A stretch of DNA of 64,000 bases from Streptomyces sp. NBC_00708 (GTDB taxonomy: Bacteria > Actinomycetota > Actinomycetes > Streptomycetales > Streptomycetaceae). The number at the start of each line of letters is the position of its first letter. The stretch's first letter is position 1. Both the position numbers and the translations under genes were made by a program. The notes below the pieces were generated by a model. That model was not told where the DNA came from. It made no database searches and saw only the letters and a list, made by a program, of their open reading frames with translations. Positions 44,134-53,173 of this stretch are shown in pieces. The stretch is taken from positions 4,774,001 through 4,838,000 of the forward strand of contig CP108997.1 of assembly GCA_036226585.1 (NCBI GenBank). The letters are read 5' to 3'.

Positions 44134-44274
44134 CGTCCGCACCCTCCGCGTTGGTGACCGCCCTGCACCAGCCGGTGCCGCTGGGCGTGATTATGCACTT
44201 ACCGCAACCGAGTGATCGCAAACGTGCCCGGCCCGGTCGCCGCGCGTTCGTACGGCGGCCGGGCCGATGACCCG

Positions 44275-45291
44275 TCAGTCGCCCTCGCGCCGGTTGCGGG
44301 TGGACAGCAGCCGGCGCAGCGAGTCCAGCCGCGCCGGATCCGCGTGCCCCGCCGCCACCCAGGCATCCAGCGCGCATTCCGGTTCGTGGCTGTCATGGGT
44401 GCAGCCGCGCGGGCACTCCTCCGTACCGGGCTGGAGGTCCGGGAAGGCGTTGATGACCCGCGAGGGGTCGATGTGGTGCAGCCCGAACGAGCGCACGCCC
44501 GGGGTGTCGATCACCCAGCCCCGGTAGCCCGGCAGCGGCAGGGCGAGCGCCGATGTGGTGGTGTGCCGGCCCCGTCCGGTGACCGCGTTGACGACCCCCG
44601 TGGTGCGCCGTTTCTCCTTCGGTACCAGCGCGTTGACCAGCGTGGTCTTGCCGACGCCCGAGTGCCCGACGAAGGCGGTCACCCGGTCGTTGAGCTGTTC
44701 GCGGACCCGGTCGGCCGCGTCCCCGTTCTCCAGCTCCTCGCGGCTGGTGACGACGAACGGCACCCCCAGCGGGGTGTACGCGCTCAACAGCTTGTCCGGG
44801 GACGCCAGGTCGGACTTGGTCAGCACCAGGAGCGGGGAGAGGCCCCCGTCGTACGCGGCGACCAGGCAGCGGTCGATCATGCGCGGACGGGGTTCCGGAT
44901 CGGCCAGCGCCGTGACGATCGCCAGCTGGTCCGCGTTGGCCACGACCACCCGCTCGAACGGGTCGTCGTCGTCCGCCGTCCGGCGCAGCACCGAGCGGCG
45001 CTCACCGATGCGGACGATCCGGGCGAGGGTGTCCTTGTCGCCGGACAGGTCGCCGACGAGGGAGACCGTGTCGCCCACCACCGCGGCCTTGCGGCCCAGC
45101 TCGCGGGCCTTCATGGCGACGATCGTGCGGTCACCGACGAGGACGGTGAGGCGGCCCCGGTCCACGGTGAGGACCATGCCGTCCTCGGCGTCCTCGTGCT
45201 TGGGCCGGATGTGGGTGCGCGGGCGGTTGCCCTTGCGGTTGGGGCGGACGCGGATGTCGTCCTCGTCGGGGTTCTTGCCGTAGCGGCGCAT
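44275..45291 (-). CDS. rsgA: Ribosome small-subunit-dependent GTPase RsgA
   Basis: 338 residues. OB-fold N-terminus, then a circularly permuted GTPase: LVLTKSDL (G4) precedes [14 protein letters not shown] (G1) and [11 protein letters not shown] (G3). The C-terminal zinc-binding knuckle is [14 protein letters not shown]. RsgA checks late 30S subunit maturation. It starts three bases after the aroA stop codon, so the two are cotranscribed and probably translationally coupled. Confidence 0.95.
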   Translation of the reverse strand: MRRYGKNPDEDDIRVRPNRKGNRPRTHIRPKHEDAEDGMVLTVDRGRLTVLVGDRTIVAMKARELGRKAAVVGDTVSLVGDLSGDKDTLARIVRIGERRSVLRRTADDDDPFERVVVANADQLAIVTALADPEPRPRMIDRCLVAAYDGGLSPLLVLTKSDLASPDKLLSAYTPLGVPFVVTSREELENGDAADRVREQLNDRVTAFVGHSGVGKTTLVNALVPKEKRRTTGVVNAVTGRGRHTTTSALALPLPGYRGWVIDTPGVRSFGLHHIDPSRVINAFPDLQPGTEECPRGCTHDSHEPECALDAWVAAGHADPARLDSLRRLLSTRNRREGD

Positions 45292-45294
45292 GTC

Positions 45295-46644
45295 TCAGGC
45301 CCCGAGCATTCCGGTCCACATCTGCGGGAAGTCGGGCAGGGTCTTGGCGGTCGTCGCCACGTTCTCGATCTCCACTCCGGGGACGGCAAGGCCGATGATC
45401 GACCCCGCGGTGGCCATCCGGTGGTCGTCGTACGTATGGAAGGTACCGCCGTGCAGCGGTCGCGGGCGGATGTGCAGGCCGTCCGCCGTCTCGGTGACAT
45501 CGCCGCCGAGCTCGTTGATCTCCTTTGTGAGCGCGGCGAGCCGGTCCGTCTCGTGCAGCCGGAGGTGGGCGACGCCGCTCAGCGTGGAGGGGGAGTCGGC
45601 CAGGGCCGCGACGGCCGCGATGCCGGGGGTCAGCTCGCCGACCTCGCCGAGGTCCACGTCGATGCCGTGGATGCGGCCCGAGCCGGTGAAGGTCAGCCCG
45701 TGCTCGGTCAGTTCGCAGCTGCCGCCCATCGCGGTGAAGATCTCGCGCAGCGCGTCACCGGGCTGCGTGGTGCGCAGCGGCCAGTCCGGGATGGTCACCC
45801 GGCCGCCGGTGACCAGCGCCGCCGCCAGGAACGGCTGGGCGTTGGACAGGTCCGGCTCGATGGTCAGGTCGCGGCCGAGGAGGGCGGAGGGGGAGACCCG
45901 CCACACGTTCGGCTCGCCGCCCGTCTCCGGCTCGTCCACCTGCGCGCCGACGGCCCGGAGCATGTCCACGGTCATCCGGATGTGCGGCATCGAGGGGAGC
46001 CGGTCGCCGGTGTGGCGGACCTCCACCCCCTGGTTGAAGCGCGGCGCGGACAGCAGCAGCGCCGAGACGAACTGGGAGGACGAGGACGCGTCGATCGCGA
46101 CCGGGCCGCCGTCCAGCGCTCCGCTGCCGTGCACGGTCATAGGCAGCGAGCCCCGGGAGTCGTCGTCGATCCGGGCACCGAGGACCCGCAGGGCGTCGAT
46201 CACCCCGGTCAGCGGGCGCTCGTAGGAGCGCGGGTCGCCGTCGAAGCGGACGGGGCCGTCGGCGAGCGTGGCGACGGGGGGCAGGAAGCGCATGACCGTA
46301 CCGGCGTTGCCGACATCGACGGTGACCGGGCCGTGCAGGGGCGCGGGGATGACCCGCCAGGCCTCGCCCGCGAACTCCGGACCGCCGGCCGCGCCGGTCG
46401 CCGAGGAGCTGGAGGAGACCGTCTCCTCGATGCGTACGCCCATCGCGCGCAGCGCGTCCGCCATCAGCAGGGTGTCGCGGGAGCGCAGCGGGCGGCGCAG
46501 CCAGCCCGGCTCCGAGGAGAGCGCGGCGAGCACCAGCGCGCGGTTGGTGACCGACTTGGAACCGGGCACGGTGACGGTCGCGTCGACGGCTCCGCTCGCG
46601 ACGGGGGCGGGCCAGAGGGCGGGGTGCACGGCACTTTCGGTCAT
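45295..46644 (-). CDS. aroA: 5-enolpyruvylshikimate-3-phosphate synthase
   Basis: 449 residues. EPSPS motifs are [16 protein letters not shown] near the N-terminus, [34 protein letters not shown] and the C-terminal [17 protein letters not shown]. It is the sixth step of the shikimate pathway, joining phosphoenolpyruvate to shikimate-3-phosphate. Read on the minus strand, the order is M50 protease, aroA, rsgA, with a 37-base gap before aroA. The same aroA-rsgA-hisN neighbourhood next to sigR is known in other Streptomyces. Confidence 0.96.
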   Translation of the reverse strand: MTESAVHPALWPAPVASGAVDATVTVPGSKSVTNRALVLAALSSEPGWLRRPLRSRDTLLMADALRAMGVRIEETVSSSSSATGAAGGPEFAGEAWRVIPAPLHGPVTVDVGNAGTVMRFLPPVATLADGPVRFDGDPRSYERPLTGVIDALRVLGARIDDDSRGSLPMTVHGSGALDGGPVAIDASSSSQFVSALLLSAPRFNQGVEVRHTGDRLPSMPHIRMTVDMLRAVGAQVDEPETGGEPNVWRVSPSALLGRDLTIEPDLSNAQPFLAAALVTGGRVTIPDWPLRTTQPGDALREIFTAMGGSCELTEHGLTFTGSGRIHGIDVDLGEVGELTPGIAAVAALADSPSTLSGVAHLRLHETDRLAALTKEINELGGDVTETADGLHIRPRPLHGGTFHTYDDHRMATAGSIIGLAVPGVEIENVATTAKTLPDFPQMWTGMLGA

Positions 46645-46681
46645 GCGCTCACTTTAGAGGTTTGGCCCGGGGTGAGCCCGG

Positions 46682-47395
46682 TCAGAGCCCCAGCAGCCAG
46701 CGCCCGCCGCCGATCAGGGAGCACAGCGACACCGCGTGGAAGAGGAACAGCCACAGCGCCGCCGGGACGTCGGTCAGCCGGGACAGCTGGTCCGCGTCCG
46801 AGTCCGGCGCCCCGCCGTGCCGCCGTTTCGACTGGAGCTCGAAGACCGGGCGCACCCCGCCCAGCAGCAGGAACCACACCGCGCTGTACGCGAACAGCGA
46901 CTGCCAGGCGGGCGAGGCCAGCCACGACACCAGCAGGAACACCGAACCGGTGAGGATCACCGTCAGCGCCCCGTACACATTGCGGATCATCACCAGCATC
47001 GCCGCGAGCAGGGCCGTGGCCACCCACAGCAGCAGCGTGATCCGGCCGTCCACCAGCAGCCAGGCGCCGCCGAGCCCCAGCAGCGAGGGCGCGGTGTAGC
47101 CCGCGGCGGCGGTCAGGACCATGCCGATACCCGTCGGCTTGCCCCGGCTCACGGTGAGCCCGCTGGTGTCCGAGTGGAGCCGGATGCCCGAGAGCTGCCG
47201 GCCGGTGAGCAGCGCGACCAGCCCGTGGCCGCCCTCGTGGGCGATGGTGATCGTGTTCCGGGACAGCCGCCATATGACGTTGGGGACGACCGCGATGAGC
47301 GCCGCCGTCGCGGTCACCACCACCAGCCACTGCTCCGGTGCGGGCTGGGTGCCGACGACGCGGTCCCACAGATTGCCGAGATCGGTGCTGTCCAT
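46682..47395 (-). CDS. M50-type membrane metallopeptidase-like protein
   Basis: 237 residues. About six hydrophobic segments. The putative zinc motif HEGGHGLVALLTGR is in the second segment and fits HExxH. The typical M50 second motif (LDG or DxxNLLP) is not obvious; instead there is GKPTGIGMVLTAAAGYTAPSLLG, as in the actinobacterial M50B-like group. Proteolytic activity is therefore uncertain. The ATG at 47395 is 12 bases after AAGGAG; longer starts are possible. Divergent from the SRAP gene. Confidence 0.8.
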   Translation of the reverse strand: MDSTDLGNLWDRVVGTQPAPEQWLVVVTATAALIAVVPNVIWRLSRNTITIAHEGGHGLVALLTGRQLSGIRLHSDTSGLTVSRGKPTGIGMVLTAAAGYTAPSLLGLGGAWLLVDGRITLLLWVATALLAAMLVMIRNVYGALTVILTGSVFLLVSWLASPAWQSLFAYSAVWFLLLGGVRPVFELQSKRRHGGAPDSDADQLSRLTDVPAALWLFLFHAVSLCSLIGGGRWLLGL

Positions 47396-47460
47396 GAGGT
47401 GGGCGGCTCCTTGCGGAAGTGGGGTCCGGTCGGGACGGCGGTCGTGGCAGTCTGGCACTT

Positions 47461-48276
47461 ATGTGCGGACGGTATGCAGCGAGTCGGCGGCCCGAGGATC
47501 TGACCGGACTCTTCCAGGTGGAGAAGTGGGAACCGGCCGAGACGCTGGAGGCCGATTACAACGTGGCGCCGACCAAGGAGGTCTACGCCGTACTGGAACG
47601 TCCTGTGAAAGACGCGGACGACCAGCGCCCGGTTCGCCAGATGCGCGCACTGAAATGGGGTCTCGTCCCGTCCTGGGCCAAGAACCCGGAGGGCGCCGCC
47701 CGGATGATCAACGCACGGGCCGAGACCGTCCATGAGAAGCCCTCCTTCCGCCGCCCCTTCCTCTCCCGGCGCTGCATCCTGCCCGCCGACGGCTATTACG
47801 AGTGGGTGACCGGCGCCGAGGAACGGCAGCTGGAGGAGAAGGGCCGCCGCAAGCGCCCCCGTAAGCAGCCCTACTTCGTGACCCCGGCCGACGGATCGGT
47901 CTTCGCCATGGCCGGTCTGTACGAGTTCTGGCGCGACCGCACCCTGCCCGACGACCACCCGCAGGCCTGGTGGGTCACCTGCTCCGTGATCACCACCGAG
48001 GCGGAGACCACCCCGCTCGCCGTCGCCCCCGCCGAAGGGCCGTCCTCGCTCGCCGACATCCACCCCCGGATGCCGCTGATGCTCACCCCGGACCGCTGGG
48101 ACGACTGGCTGGACCCCTCGCACACCGACCCGGAGGAGCTGCGCGCCCTGCTCGCACCGCCGCCGCCCGGCCTGATGCGCGCCTACCCGGTGGCGACCGC
48201 CGTCAGCAACGTCCGCAACAACGGCCCCGAGCTGAAGGACGAGCTGGCCGAGCCCGAGGTGAGCACCCTCTTCTGA
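47461..48276 (+). CDS. SRAP-domain DNA-protein crosslink protein (YedK/HMCES)
   Basis: 271 residues. Starts MCGRYAAS, with the catalytic Cys2 that becomes the N-terminus after Met removal. Other SRAP signatures are YNVAPTK, MRALKWGLVPSWAK, INARAETV, RRCILPADGYYEW and the late DIHPRMPLML with the conserved His. It forms a stable thiazolidine crosslink with abasic sites in single-stranded DNA, shielding them. It belongs with the DNA-repair genes in the left half of the window by function only. A CAGTCT element just before the ATG suggests a leaderless transcript. Confidence 0.94.
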   Translation: MCGRYAASRRPEDLTGLFQVEKWEPAETLEADYNVAPTKEVYAVLERPVKDADDQRPVRQMRALKWGLVPSWAKNPEGAARMINARAETVHEKPSFRRPFLSRRCILPADGYYEWVTGAEERQLEEKGRRKRPRKQPYFVTPADGSVFAMAGLYEFWRDRTLPDDHPQAWWVTCSVITTEAETTPLAVAPAEGPSSLADIHPRMPLMLTPDRWDDWLDPSHTDPEELRALLAPPPPGLMRAYPVATAVSNVRNNGPELKDELAEPEVSTLF

Positions 48277-48325
48277 GCCCCGCGCCCTGCGCGTACCGCA
48301 CACCGCGTGTTGGTTGGATGGGGCC

Positions 48326-48976
48326 GTGAACACCGACGCCGTGACACCCCGCACCGAAACGGTCGAGACCGAGGCCGGAACCGCCCGGATCACCTGGCTC
48401 GAGGCCTCCGCGCCCCGCCTCCTGCTCGCCCTCGGCCACGGCGCCGGCGGCGGCATCGAGGCCCGCGACCTCAAGGCTCTCGGCGCCGCCCTGCCCGCGC
48501 ACGGGGTGAGCGTCGCACTCGTGGAGCAGCCCTGGCGGGTCGCCGGCAAGAAGCTCGCGCCCGCCCGGAAGACCCTGGACACCGGCTGGCGCGGACTCTG
48601 GCCGGTCCTCGCCGCCCCCGGGCTCCCGGTCGTCGCCGGCGGGCGCAGTGCCGGCGCCCGGGTGGCCTGCCGCACCGCCGCCCCGCTCGGCGCGCGGGCG
48701 GTCCTCGCCCTCGCCTTCCCGCTGCACCCGCCGGGGCGCCCCGAGAAGACCCGCGCCGACGAACTGCTCGGCTGCGGGGTCGACGCGCTCGTCGTCCAGG
48801 GCGGCAACGACCCCTTCGGGAAGCCCGCCGAATTCCCGCCGGGCGACTACCGGATCACCGAGGTGCCCTACGGCGACCACGGCTTCGCCGTACCCAAGAG
48901 ATCCGGAACGACCGGGGAACGGGCGATGGAGATCCTCACCACATCCGTCACCGAGTGGCTGGCCGGAATCGGCTGA
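48326..48976 (+). CDS. Alpha/beta hydrolase, KANL3/Tex30 type
   Basis: 216 residues from GTG 48326. A small alpha/beta hydrolase with LLLALGHGAGGG (oxyanion region), nucleophile motif GGRSAGARVA, VQGGNDPFG (likely Asp) and PYGDHGFAV (likely His). Similar to the dienelactone-hydrolase-like KANL3/Tex30 family, of unknown substrate. It lies just upstream of sigR on the same strand, but the sigR promoter follows its stop codon, so they are probably separate units. Confidence 0.83.
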   Translation: MNTDAVTPRTETVETEAGTARITWLEASAPRLLLALGHGAGGGIEARDLKALGAALPAHGVSVALVEQPWRVAGKKLAPARKTLDTGWRGLWPVLAAPGLPVVAGGRSAGARVACRTAAPLGARAVLALAFPLHPPGRPEKTRADELLGCGVDALVVQGGNDPFGKPAEFPPGDYRITEVPYGDHGFAVPKRSGTTGERAMEILTTSVTEWLAGIG

Positions 48977-48995
48977 ACCCCCGGGCGCCGGGCCC

Positions 48996-49022
48996 GGGAA
49001 TGCCCGGCACAGGGGCGCTGTT
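48996..49022 (+). promoter_or_regulatory. Sigma-R-dependent autoregulatory promoter of sigR (sigRp2-like)
   Basis: GGGAAT (48996-49001), an 18-base spacer, then GTT (49020-49022). This matches the published sigma-R consensus GGAAT-N18/19-GTT. It lies upstream of both possible sigR start codons. Confidence 0.85.
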
Positions 49023-49258
49023 GTTCCGGACATCGGTACGCCAACGTCGTAAGTGGAGAGGGAGTCCGTCGCATGGGTTCGACCATCTGCCCGCGTCGCA
49101 CAGACGCTGCTGACCTGGAGTGGACGGTCCTGCACGCGGCCACGACCACTCCCGAGCGCTCACTCGGCGGAACGGATCGACAGCCCGCGCCGGACCAAGG
49201 TCGACTATTCTCCGATTCGAGCGGGTCCGGTTTCGGCTCCGCCCCAGCGTTGGAGGAG

Positions 49259-49915
49259 GTGGGTCCGGTCACAGGGACCGACACAGGGACCGACGACGGC
49301 CGCCCGCAGGAGACGACGGCCGAGCGCAACGCGCGTTTCGAGCGCGACGCCCTCGGTTTCCTCGACCAGATGTACTCGGCCGCCCTGCGCATGACGCGCA
49401 ATCCCGCGGACGCCGAGGACCTGGTCCAGGAGACGTATGCCAAGGCGTACGGCTCCTTCCATCAGTTCCGTGAGGGCACCAACCTCAAGGCGTGGATGTA
49501 CCGCATCCTCACGAACACCTTCATCAACTCGTACCGCAAGAAGCAGCGCGAACCCCAGCGCAGCGCCGCCGAGGAGATCGAGGACTGGCAGCTGGCCCGC
49601 GCCGAGTCGCACATGTCGACCGGACTGCGCTCCGCCGAGTCGCAGGCGCTCGACCACCTGCCCGACTCGGACGTGAAGTCCGCGCTGCAGGCGATCCCGG
49701 AGGAGTTCCGCATCGCGGTCTATCTCGCCGATGTCGAGGGCTTTGCCTACAAGGAGATCGCGGACATCATGGGGACTCCCATCGGTACGGTGATGTCCCG
49801 ACTGCACCGGGGCCGCCGTCAGCTGCGCGGCATGCTGGAGGACTACGCCCGTGACCGCGGGCTCGTCCCCGCCGGCGCCGGTGAGTCGGACGATCGGAAA
49901 GGCTCGGGCTCATGA
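49259..49915 (+). CDS. sigR: ECF sigma factor SigR, thiol-oxidative stress
   Basis: 218 residues from GTG 49259. Region 2 (about 30-95, including [14 protein letters not shown] and the RNA-polymerase and -10 contact helices) and region 4 (about 137-195, [25 protein letters not shown]) are complete. An in-frame ATG at 49073 extends the protein by 62 residues. S. coelicolor makes such a longer, unstable isoform (sigma-R') from the upstream promoter, which is consistent with the sigma-R promoter at 48996. A TATTCT at 49206-49211 could be the -10 of the basal promoter, giving only the short form. SigR controls thioredoxin, mycothiol and proteostasis genes. It overlaps rsrA by four bases (ATGA). 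Confidence 0.95.
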   Translation: MGPVTGTDTGTDDGRPQETTAERNARFERDALGFLDQMYSAALRMTRNPADAEDLVQETYAKAYGSFHQFREGTNLKAWMYRILTNTFINSYRKKQREPQRSAAEEIEDWQLARAESHMSTGLRSAESQALDHLPDSDVKSALQAIPEEFRIAVYLADVEGFAYKEIADIMGTPIGTVMSRLHRGRRQLRGMLEDYARDRGLVPAGAGESDDRKGSGS

Positions 49916-50232
49916 GCTGCGGAGAGCCGCACGAGACGGAGTGCGCAGAGGTCCTCGATCACCTCTACGAGTTTCTCGACCGGGAGATGCCCGACAGCGA
50001 CTGCACCAAGTTCGAGGCGCATTTCGTCGAGTGTTCCCCCTGCCTGGAGAAGTACGGCCTGGAGAAGGCCGTGAAGAAGCTGGTCAAGCGCTGCTGCGGT
50101 CAGGACGACGTACCGGCCGACCTGCGCTCGAAGGTGATGGGCCGCATCGACCTCATCCGCTCGGGACAGGCCGTGCCGGAACAGGACGTCACGGTCTCCG
50201 GCACCGAGGTGCCGACCGCGGCCAAGGAATGA
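49912..50232 (+). CDS. rsrA: Redox-sensing zinc anti-sigma factor RsrA
   Basis: 106 residues. ZAS-family anti-sigma with Cys11, His37, Cys41 and Cys44 (HxxxCxxC in [12 protein letters not shown]) as zinc ligands, plus Cys3, Cys31, Cys61 and Cys62. The numbering matches that known for S. coelicolor RsrA. Under disulfide stress a Cys11-Cys44 type bond forms, zinc is released and SigR is freed. Translationally coupled to sigR through ATGA. Confidence 0.97.
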   Translation: MSCGEPHETECAEVLDHLYEFLDREMPDSDCTKFEAHFVECSPCLEKYGLEKAVKKLVKRCCGQDDVPADLRSKVMGRIDLIRSGQAVPEQDVTVSGTEVPTAAKE

Positions 50233-50371
50233 CCCGCTCCTAGGGGCTCCCCGCCCCTTCGCGCGCCCCGCACTTCACCCGAACGTGCTAATCGCCCCTG
50301 ACGGCCCCCGCCCGGGACGCCCCGCTCGCTAGCGTGGCCCCTTCACGAGCGGAGCTGGGGGGCGAGCCAGG

Positions 50372-51802
50372 GTGAGAGCCACACGCGGGGCGGCGCGGGC
50401 CCATATCGGCGCCGTCGCCCTCGGCGCGGCCCTGTGTGCCCGGCCCGCCCTCGGCCCCGGAGCGGACACCCCGTGGACCACTCTCGGACTGCTCACGGCG
50501 CTCTACCTCGCCTGTGAACTCCCCGGCCGCCGGGCGCCCTTCAGCGGCTCCGTGCCGGTGGGCGCCGGATCGTTCTTCCCGCTGCTGCTCGCCGCCGCCT
50601 TCCTGCTCCCGCCCCCCGCGGCGGCGCTCGTCGCGGTCCCCGGCTCCCTGGTGGGCCGGGTGGACAAGCCGCCGGCCGCCGCCCGCCGGATCTGGCGCGC
50701 CGCGGAGCTGGCCGTCACCGTCTGGGCGGCGTCCTCGGTCCACGCGCTCCTCGGCGGGCCCGCCGCGCTCGGCGGCCCCGCCCCCGGCAGCCCGCCCGAC
50801 CTGCCGTACGCGCTGCTGCCCGTCTGCGCGGCGGCCTTCGCCTTCAGCGCGGTGCTCGCCGCCCTCGACGGTTCGATCCTGCTCGTCGCGGAGCACCTGC
50901 CCGCCCGCCGCGCCTGGCGCGGGCTGCTGCCCCGCTCCCTGGGCCCCCACCTCGTCCACGGCCTCGCCGGGCTGATGATGGCCGTCCTGTGGAACAGCTC
51001 GTACGGGCCGCCCGCCGCGCTCGTCGTGCTGCTGCCCATGTACATCTCGGGCTGGGTCTTCGCCCAGTACCACCGCGAGCACGCCGCGCACCGGGCCACC
51101 ATCAGGGCCCTCGTCCAGGCCGTCGACATCAAGGACACCTACACCCGGGGCCACAGCGAACGGGTCGGCCGCGCCTCCGTCCTCATCGCCCAGGAGCTGG
51201 GCATGGACCGCGAGCGCGTCGAGGTGCTCCGGTTCGCCGGCATCCTGCACGACGTCGGCAAGCTCGGCGTCCCCACCCGCGTCCTGCGCAAGGACGGCCC
51301 GCTCACCCCCGAGGAGCGGCGGGTGATCGAACTGCACCCGGAGTACGGGCACGAGATCGTCCGGGGCATCGGCTTCCTCGGCGAGGCCCGCGCCGCGATC
51401 CTCCACCACCATGAACGCCTCGACGGCAGCGGTTACCCCTACGGGCTCTCCGGCCGGGGCATTCCCGAGTGCGCCCGCGTCGTCGCCGTCGCCGACGCCT
51501 TCGACGCCATGACCTCGACCCGCTCCTACCGCCGGGGACGGCCCGTCCCGGTCGCCGTGGAGGAGCTGAAACGGTGCGCGGGAACGCAGTTCGACCCCCA
51601 GATGGTGCGGGCGCTCGCGCGGGGCCTGGAGCGGTACGGCTGGTCCGGGGCGGTGACCGCGGACGACGCACGGCTACCACCGCCGCGGGAGGAGGGCGGC
51701 GACCGGGGGGCCCGCGCCGGGGCAGTCCCGGCGCCCCTGAGCCCTGAAACACCCCTGAGCCCCCAGGCACCCGACGGCACCGACGGGCAGGGGCCGCGGT
51801 GA
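50372..51802 (+). CDS. Membrane HD-GYP domain phosphohydrolase
   Basis: 476 residues from GTG 50372. The N-terminal half has about six hydrophobic segments (SFFPLLLAAAFLL, YALLPVCAAAFAFSAVLAAL and others) resembling an MASE-type membrane sensor. The C-terminal half is an HD-GYP domain with DTYTRGHSERVG, HD pair in ILHDVGKLG (His293-Asp294), HHHERLDGSGYPYG with the GYP-type motif, and AVADAFDAMTSTRSYR. HD-GYP enzymes hydrolyse cyclic di-GMP or related cyclic dinucleotides. All metal ligands appear present. It overlaps the next HD gene by four bases (GTGA). A Pro/Ser-rich tail ends it. Confidence 0.88.
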   Translation: MRATRGAARAHIGAVALGAALCARPALGPGADTPWTTLGLLTALYLACELPGRRAPFSGSVPVGAGSFFPLLLAAAFLLPPPAAALVAVPGSLVGRVDKPPAAARRIWRAAELAVTVWAASSVHALLGGPAALGGPAPGSPPDLPYALLPVCAAAFAFSAVLAALDGSILLVAEHLPARRAWRGLLPRSLGPHLVHGLAGLMMAVLWNSSYGPPAALVVLLPMYISGWVFAQYHREHAAHRATIRALVQAVDIKDTYTRGHSERVGRASVLIAQELGMDRERVEVLRFAGILHDVGKLGVPTRVLRKDGPLTPEERRVIELHPEYGHEIVRGIGFLGEARAAILHHHERLDGSGYPYGLSGRGIPECARVVAVADAFDAMTSTRSYRRGRPVPVAVEELKRCAGTQFDPQMVRALARGLERYGWSGAVTADDARLPPPREEGGDRGARAGAVPAPLSPETPLSPQAPDGTDGQGPR

Positions 51803-53082
51803 CCCCTCGGCCGGCGAGGCCGGGGCCCGTGACCCTGGGGGCGCGCGCCGCCGCCCTGCTGCTCGCCGTCGCCGGGCTCGGATACACCCTCTGGCGCGGC
51901 GTCCACGACCCGGGGCACGCCCTCGCCTTCGGCGCCCTCATCACCATCGGCGAGCTGGCCCGCTGGGGCTCCCTGCCGGGGGAGCGGGAACCCGCGCCGC
52001 TCGGGGCCGCCGGGGCCCTCGCGTACGCCCTGCTCGGGCGCAGCGGCGGGGAGCCCACCAGCCACGGGGTGCTCCAGGTGGTCGCCGTGCTGGCCGCCGC
52101 CCAGCTCGTCGCCTCGGTGCCGCAGCTGGCGCGGGGCGACGGACCGGACGCCGACCAGGTGGCCCGGCGGCTGCTCACCGTGACCTTCGTGGCGGTCTGC
52201 TTCCAGCCGCTGTACAACGCCGGACGCTGCGAGCGATGGTTCGGCGACGGTCCGTACTACGCGGCCTTCCTGCTCCTGCTGCTCGGGCTGGCCGCCCTGT
52301 GCGACGCCGTCCTCGCGGCTCTCCTGCTGCGCGCCCGCACCCTGCCGCGCGGCTCGCGCGCCGCCCCCGCCCCGTACGGGCCGCTCCTGCGCGACGAGCT
52401 GCGGGCCCTGACCGGCATCGGCTCGGCCGTCTGCGCGACCGGCGCGGTCATGGCGCTCGGGGTGGCCGCCGCCGGGCTGTGGGCGCTGCCCGTGCTCTGC
52501 GTACCGCTGCTGCTCACCCAGTTCTCGTTCCGCCGCTTCGCCGCCGTGCGCACCACGTACCGGCAGACCATCGCCTCGCTGGCCCGGTCCACCGAGATCG
52601 CCGGCTACACCCCGCACGGCCACGCCCGCCGGGTGGCGGAGCTGTGCACGGCCGTCGGGCGCGAGATGGGGCTGACCGGTCCCGAGCTGACCGTCCTGGA
52701 GTACGCGGCGCTGATGCACGACATCGGCCAGCTCTCGCTGGTCGACCCGGTGCCGGACGGGGCGACGGCCCTGCTGCCGGCCTCCGAGCAGCGGCGGATC
52801 GCGCTGCTCGGCGGTGCGGTGGTCCGGCAGACCGGGGTGGACGCGAAGGTCGCCGTCGTGGTGGAACGGCAGGCCGACCCCTATCGCGAGCAGCCGCTGT
52901 CCGCCAGGATCGTCCGGGCGGTGAACGCATACGACGACCTGTGCGGGGAAAGTCTCTCCGGGCCGCTGGGTGCGCTGGAACAGCTCAGGCTCGGAACCGG
53001 GCACGACTACCAGCCGCAGGTGGTGGAATCGCTGGCCCGGGTTCTGGCCCGGGGCGGTCTGACCCCCGTCCCCCTTGGGTAA
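51799..53082 (+). CDS. Membrane HD-domain protein with degenerate HD-GYP site
   Basis: 427 residues. Membrane half with six or more hydrophobic segments (FLLLLLGLAALCDAVLAALLL, GLWALPVLCVPLLL) and an HD half paralogous to the preceding gene: GYTPHGHARRVAELCTAVG, LMHDIGQLSLVDPV (His307-Asp308 kept, the following Lys changed to Gln). The GYP segment is lost: VVERQADPYREQPLSARIVRAVNAYDDL. The catalytic subsite is therefore eroded. It may bind nucleotide without hydrolysis, or regulate its neighbour as a heterodimer. The GTGA overlap with the upstream gene points to coupled synthesis. Confidence 0.83.
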   Translation: MTPRPARPGPVTLGARAAALLLAVAGLGYTLWRGVHDPGHALAFGALITIGELARWGSLPGEREPAPLGAAGALAYALLGRSGGEPTSHGVLQVVAVLAAAQLVASVPQLARGDGPDADQVARRLLTVTFVAVCFQPLYNAGRCERWFGDGPYYAAFLLLLLGLAALCDAVLAALLLRARTLPRGSRAAPAPYGPLLRDELRALTGIGSAVCATGAVMALGVAAAGLWALPVLCVPLLLTQFSFRRFAAVRTTYRQTIASLARSTEIAGYTPHGHARRVAELCTAVGREMGLTGPELTVLEYAALMHDIGQLSLVDPVPDGATALLPASEQRRIALLGGAVVRQTGVDAKVAVVVERQADPYREQPLSARIVRAVNAYDDLCGESLSGPLGALEQLRLGTGHDYQPQVVESLARVLARGGLTPVPLG

Positions 53083-53173
53083 CCGATGGGTAATGAGCGG
53101 GCCTCCGGCCCGGCATGGTTGGATGCGAAGAGAGCGGTAGAACGAGGGTGTCCAGTCGGGACAGGCGGGAATC

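Noticed and set aside
44134..44215. Guanidine riboswitch upstream of the SMR gene
   Set aside because: I looked for the ACGR hairpin loops and the conserved ykkC core and found neither; only a weak 5-bp hairpin is present.
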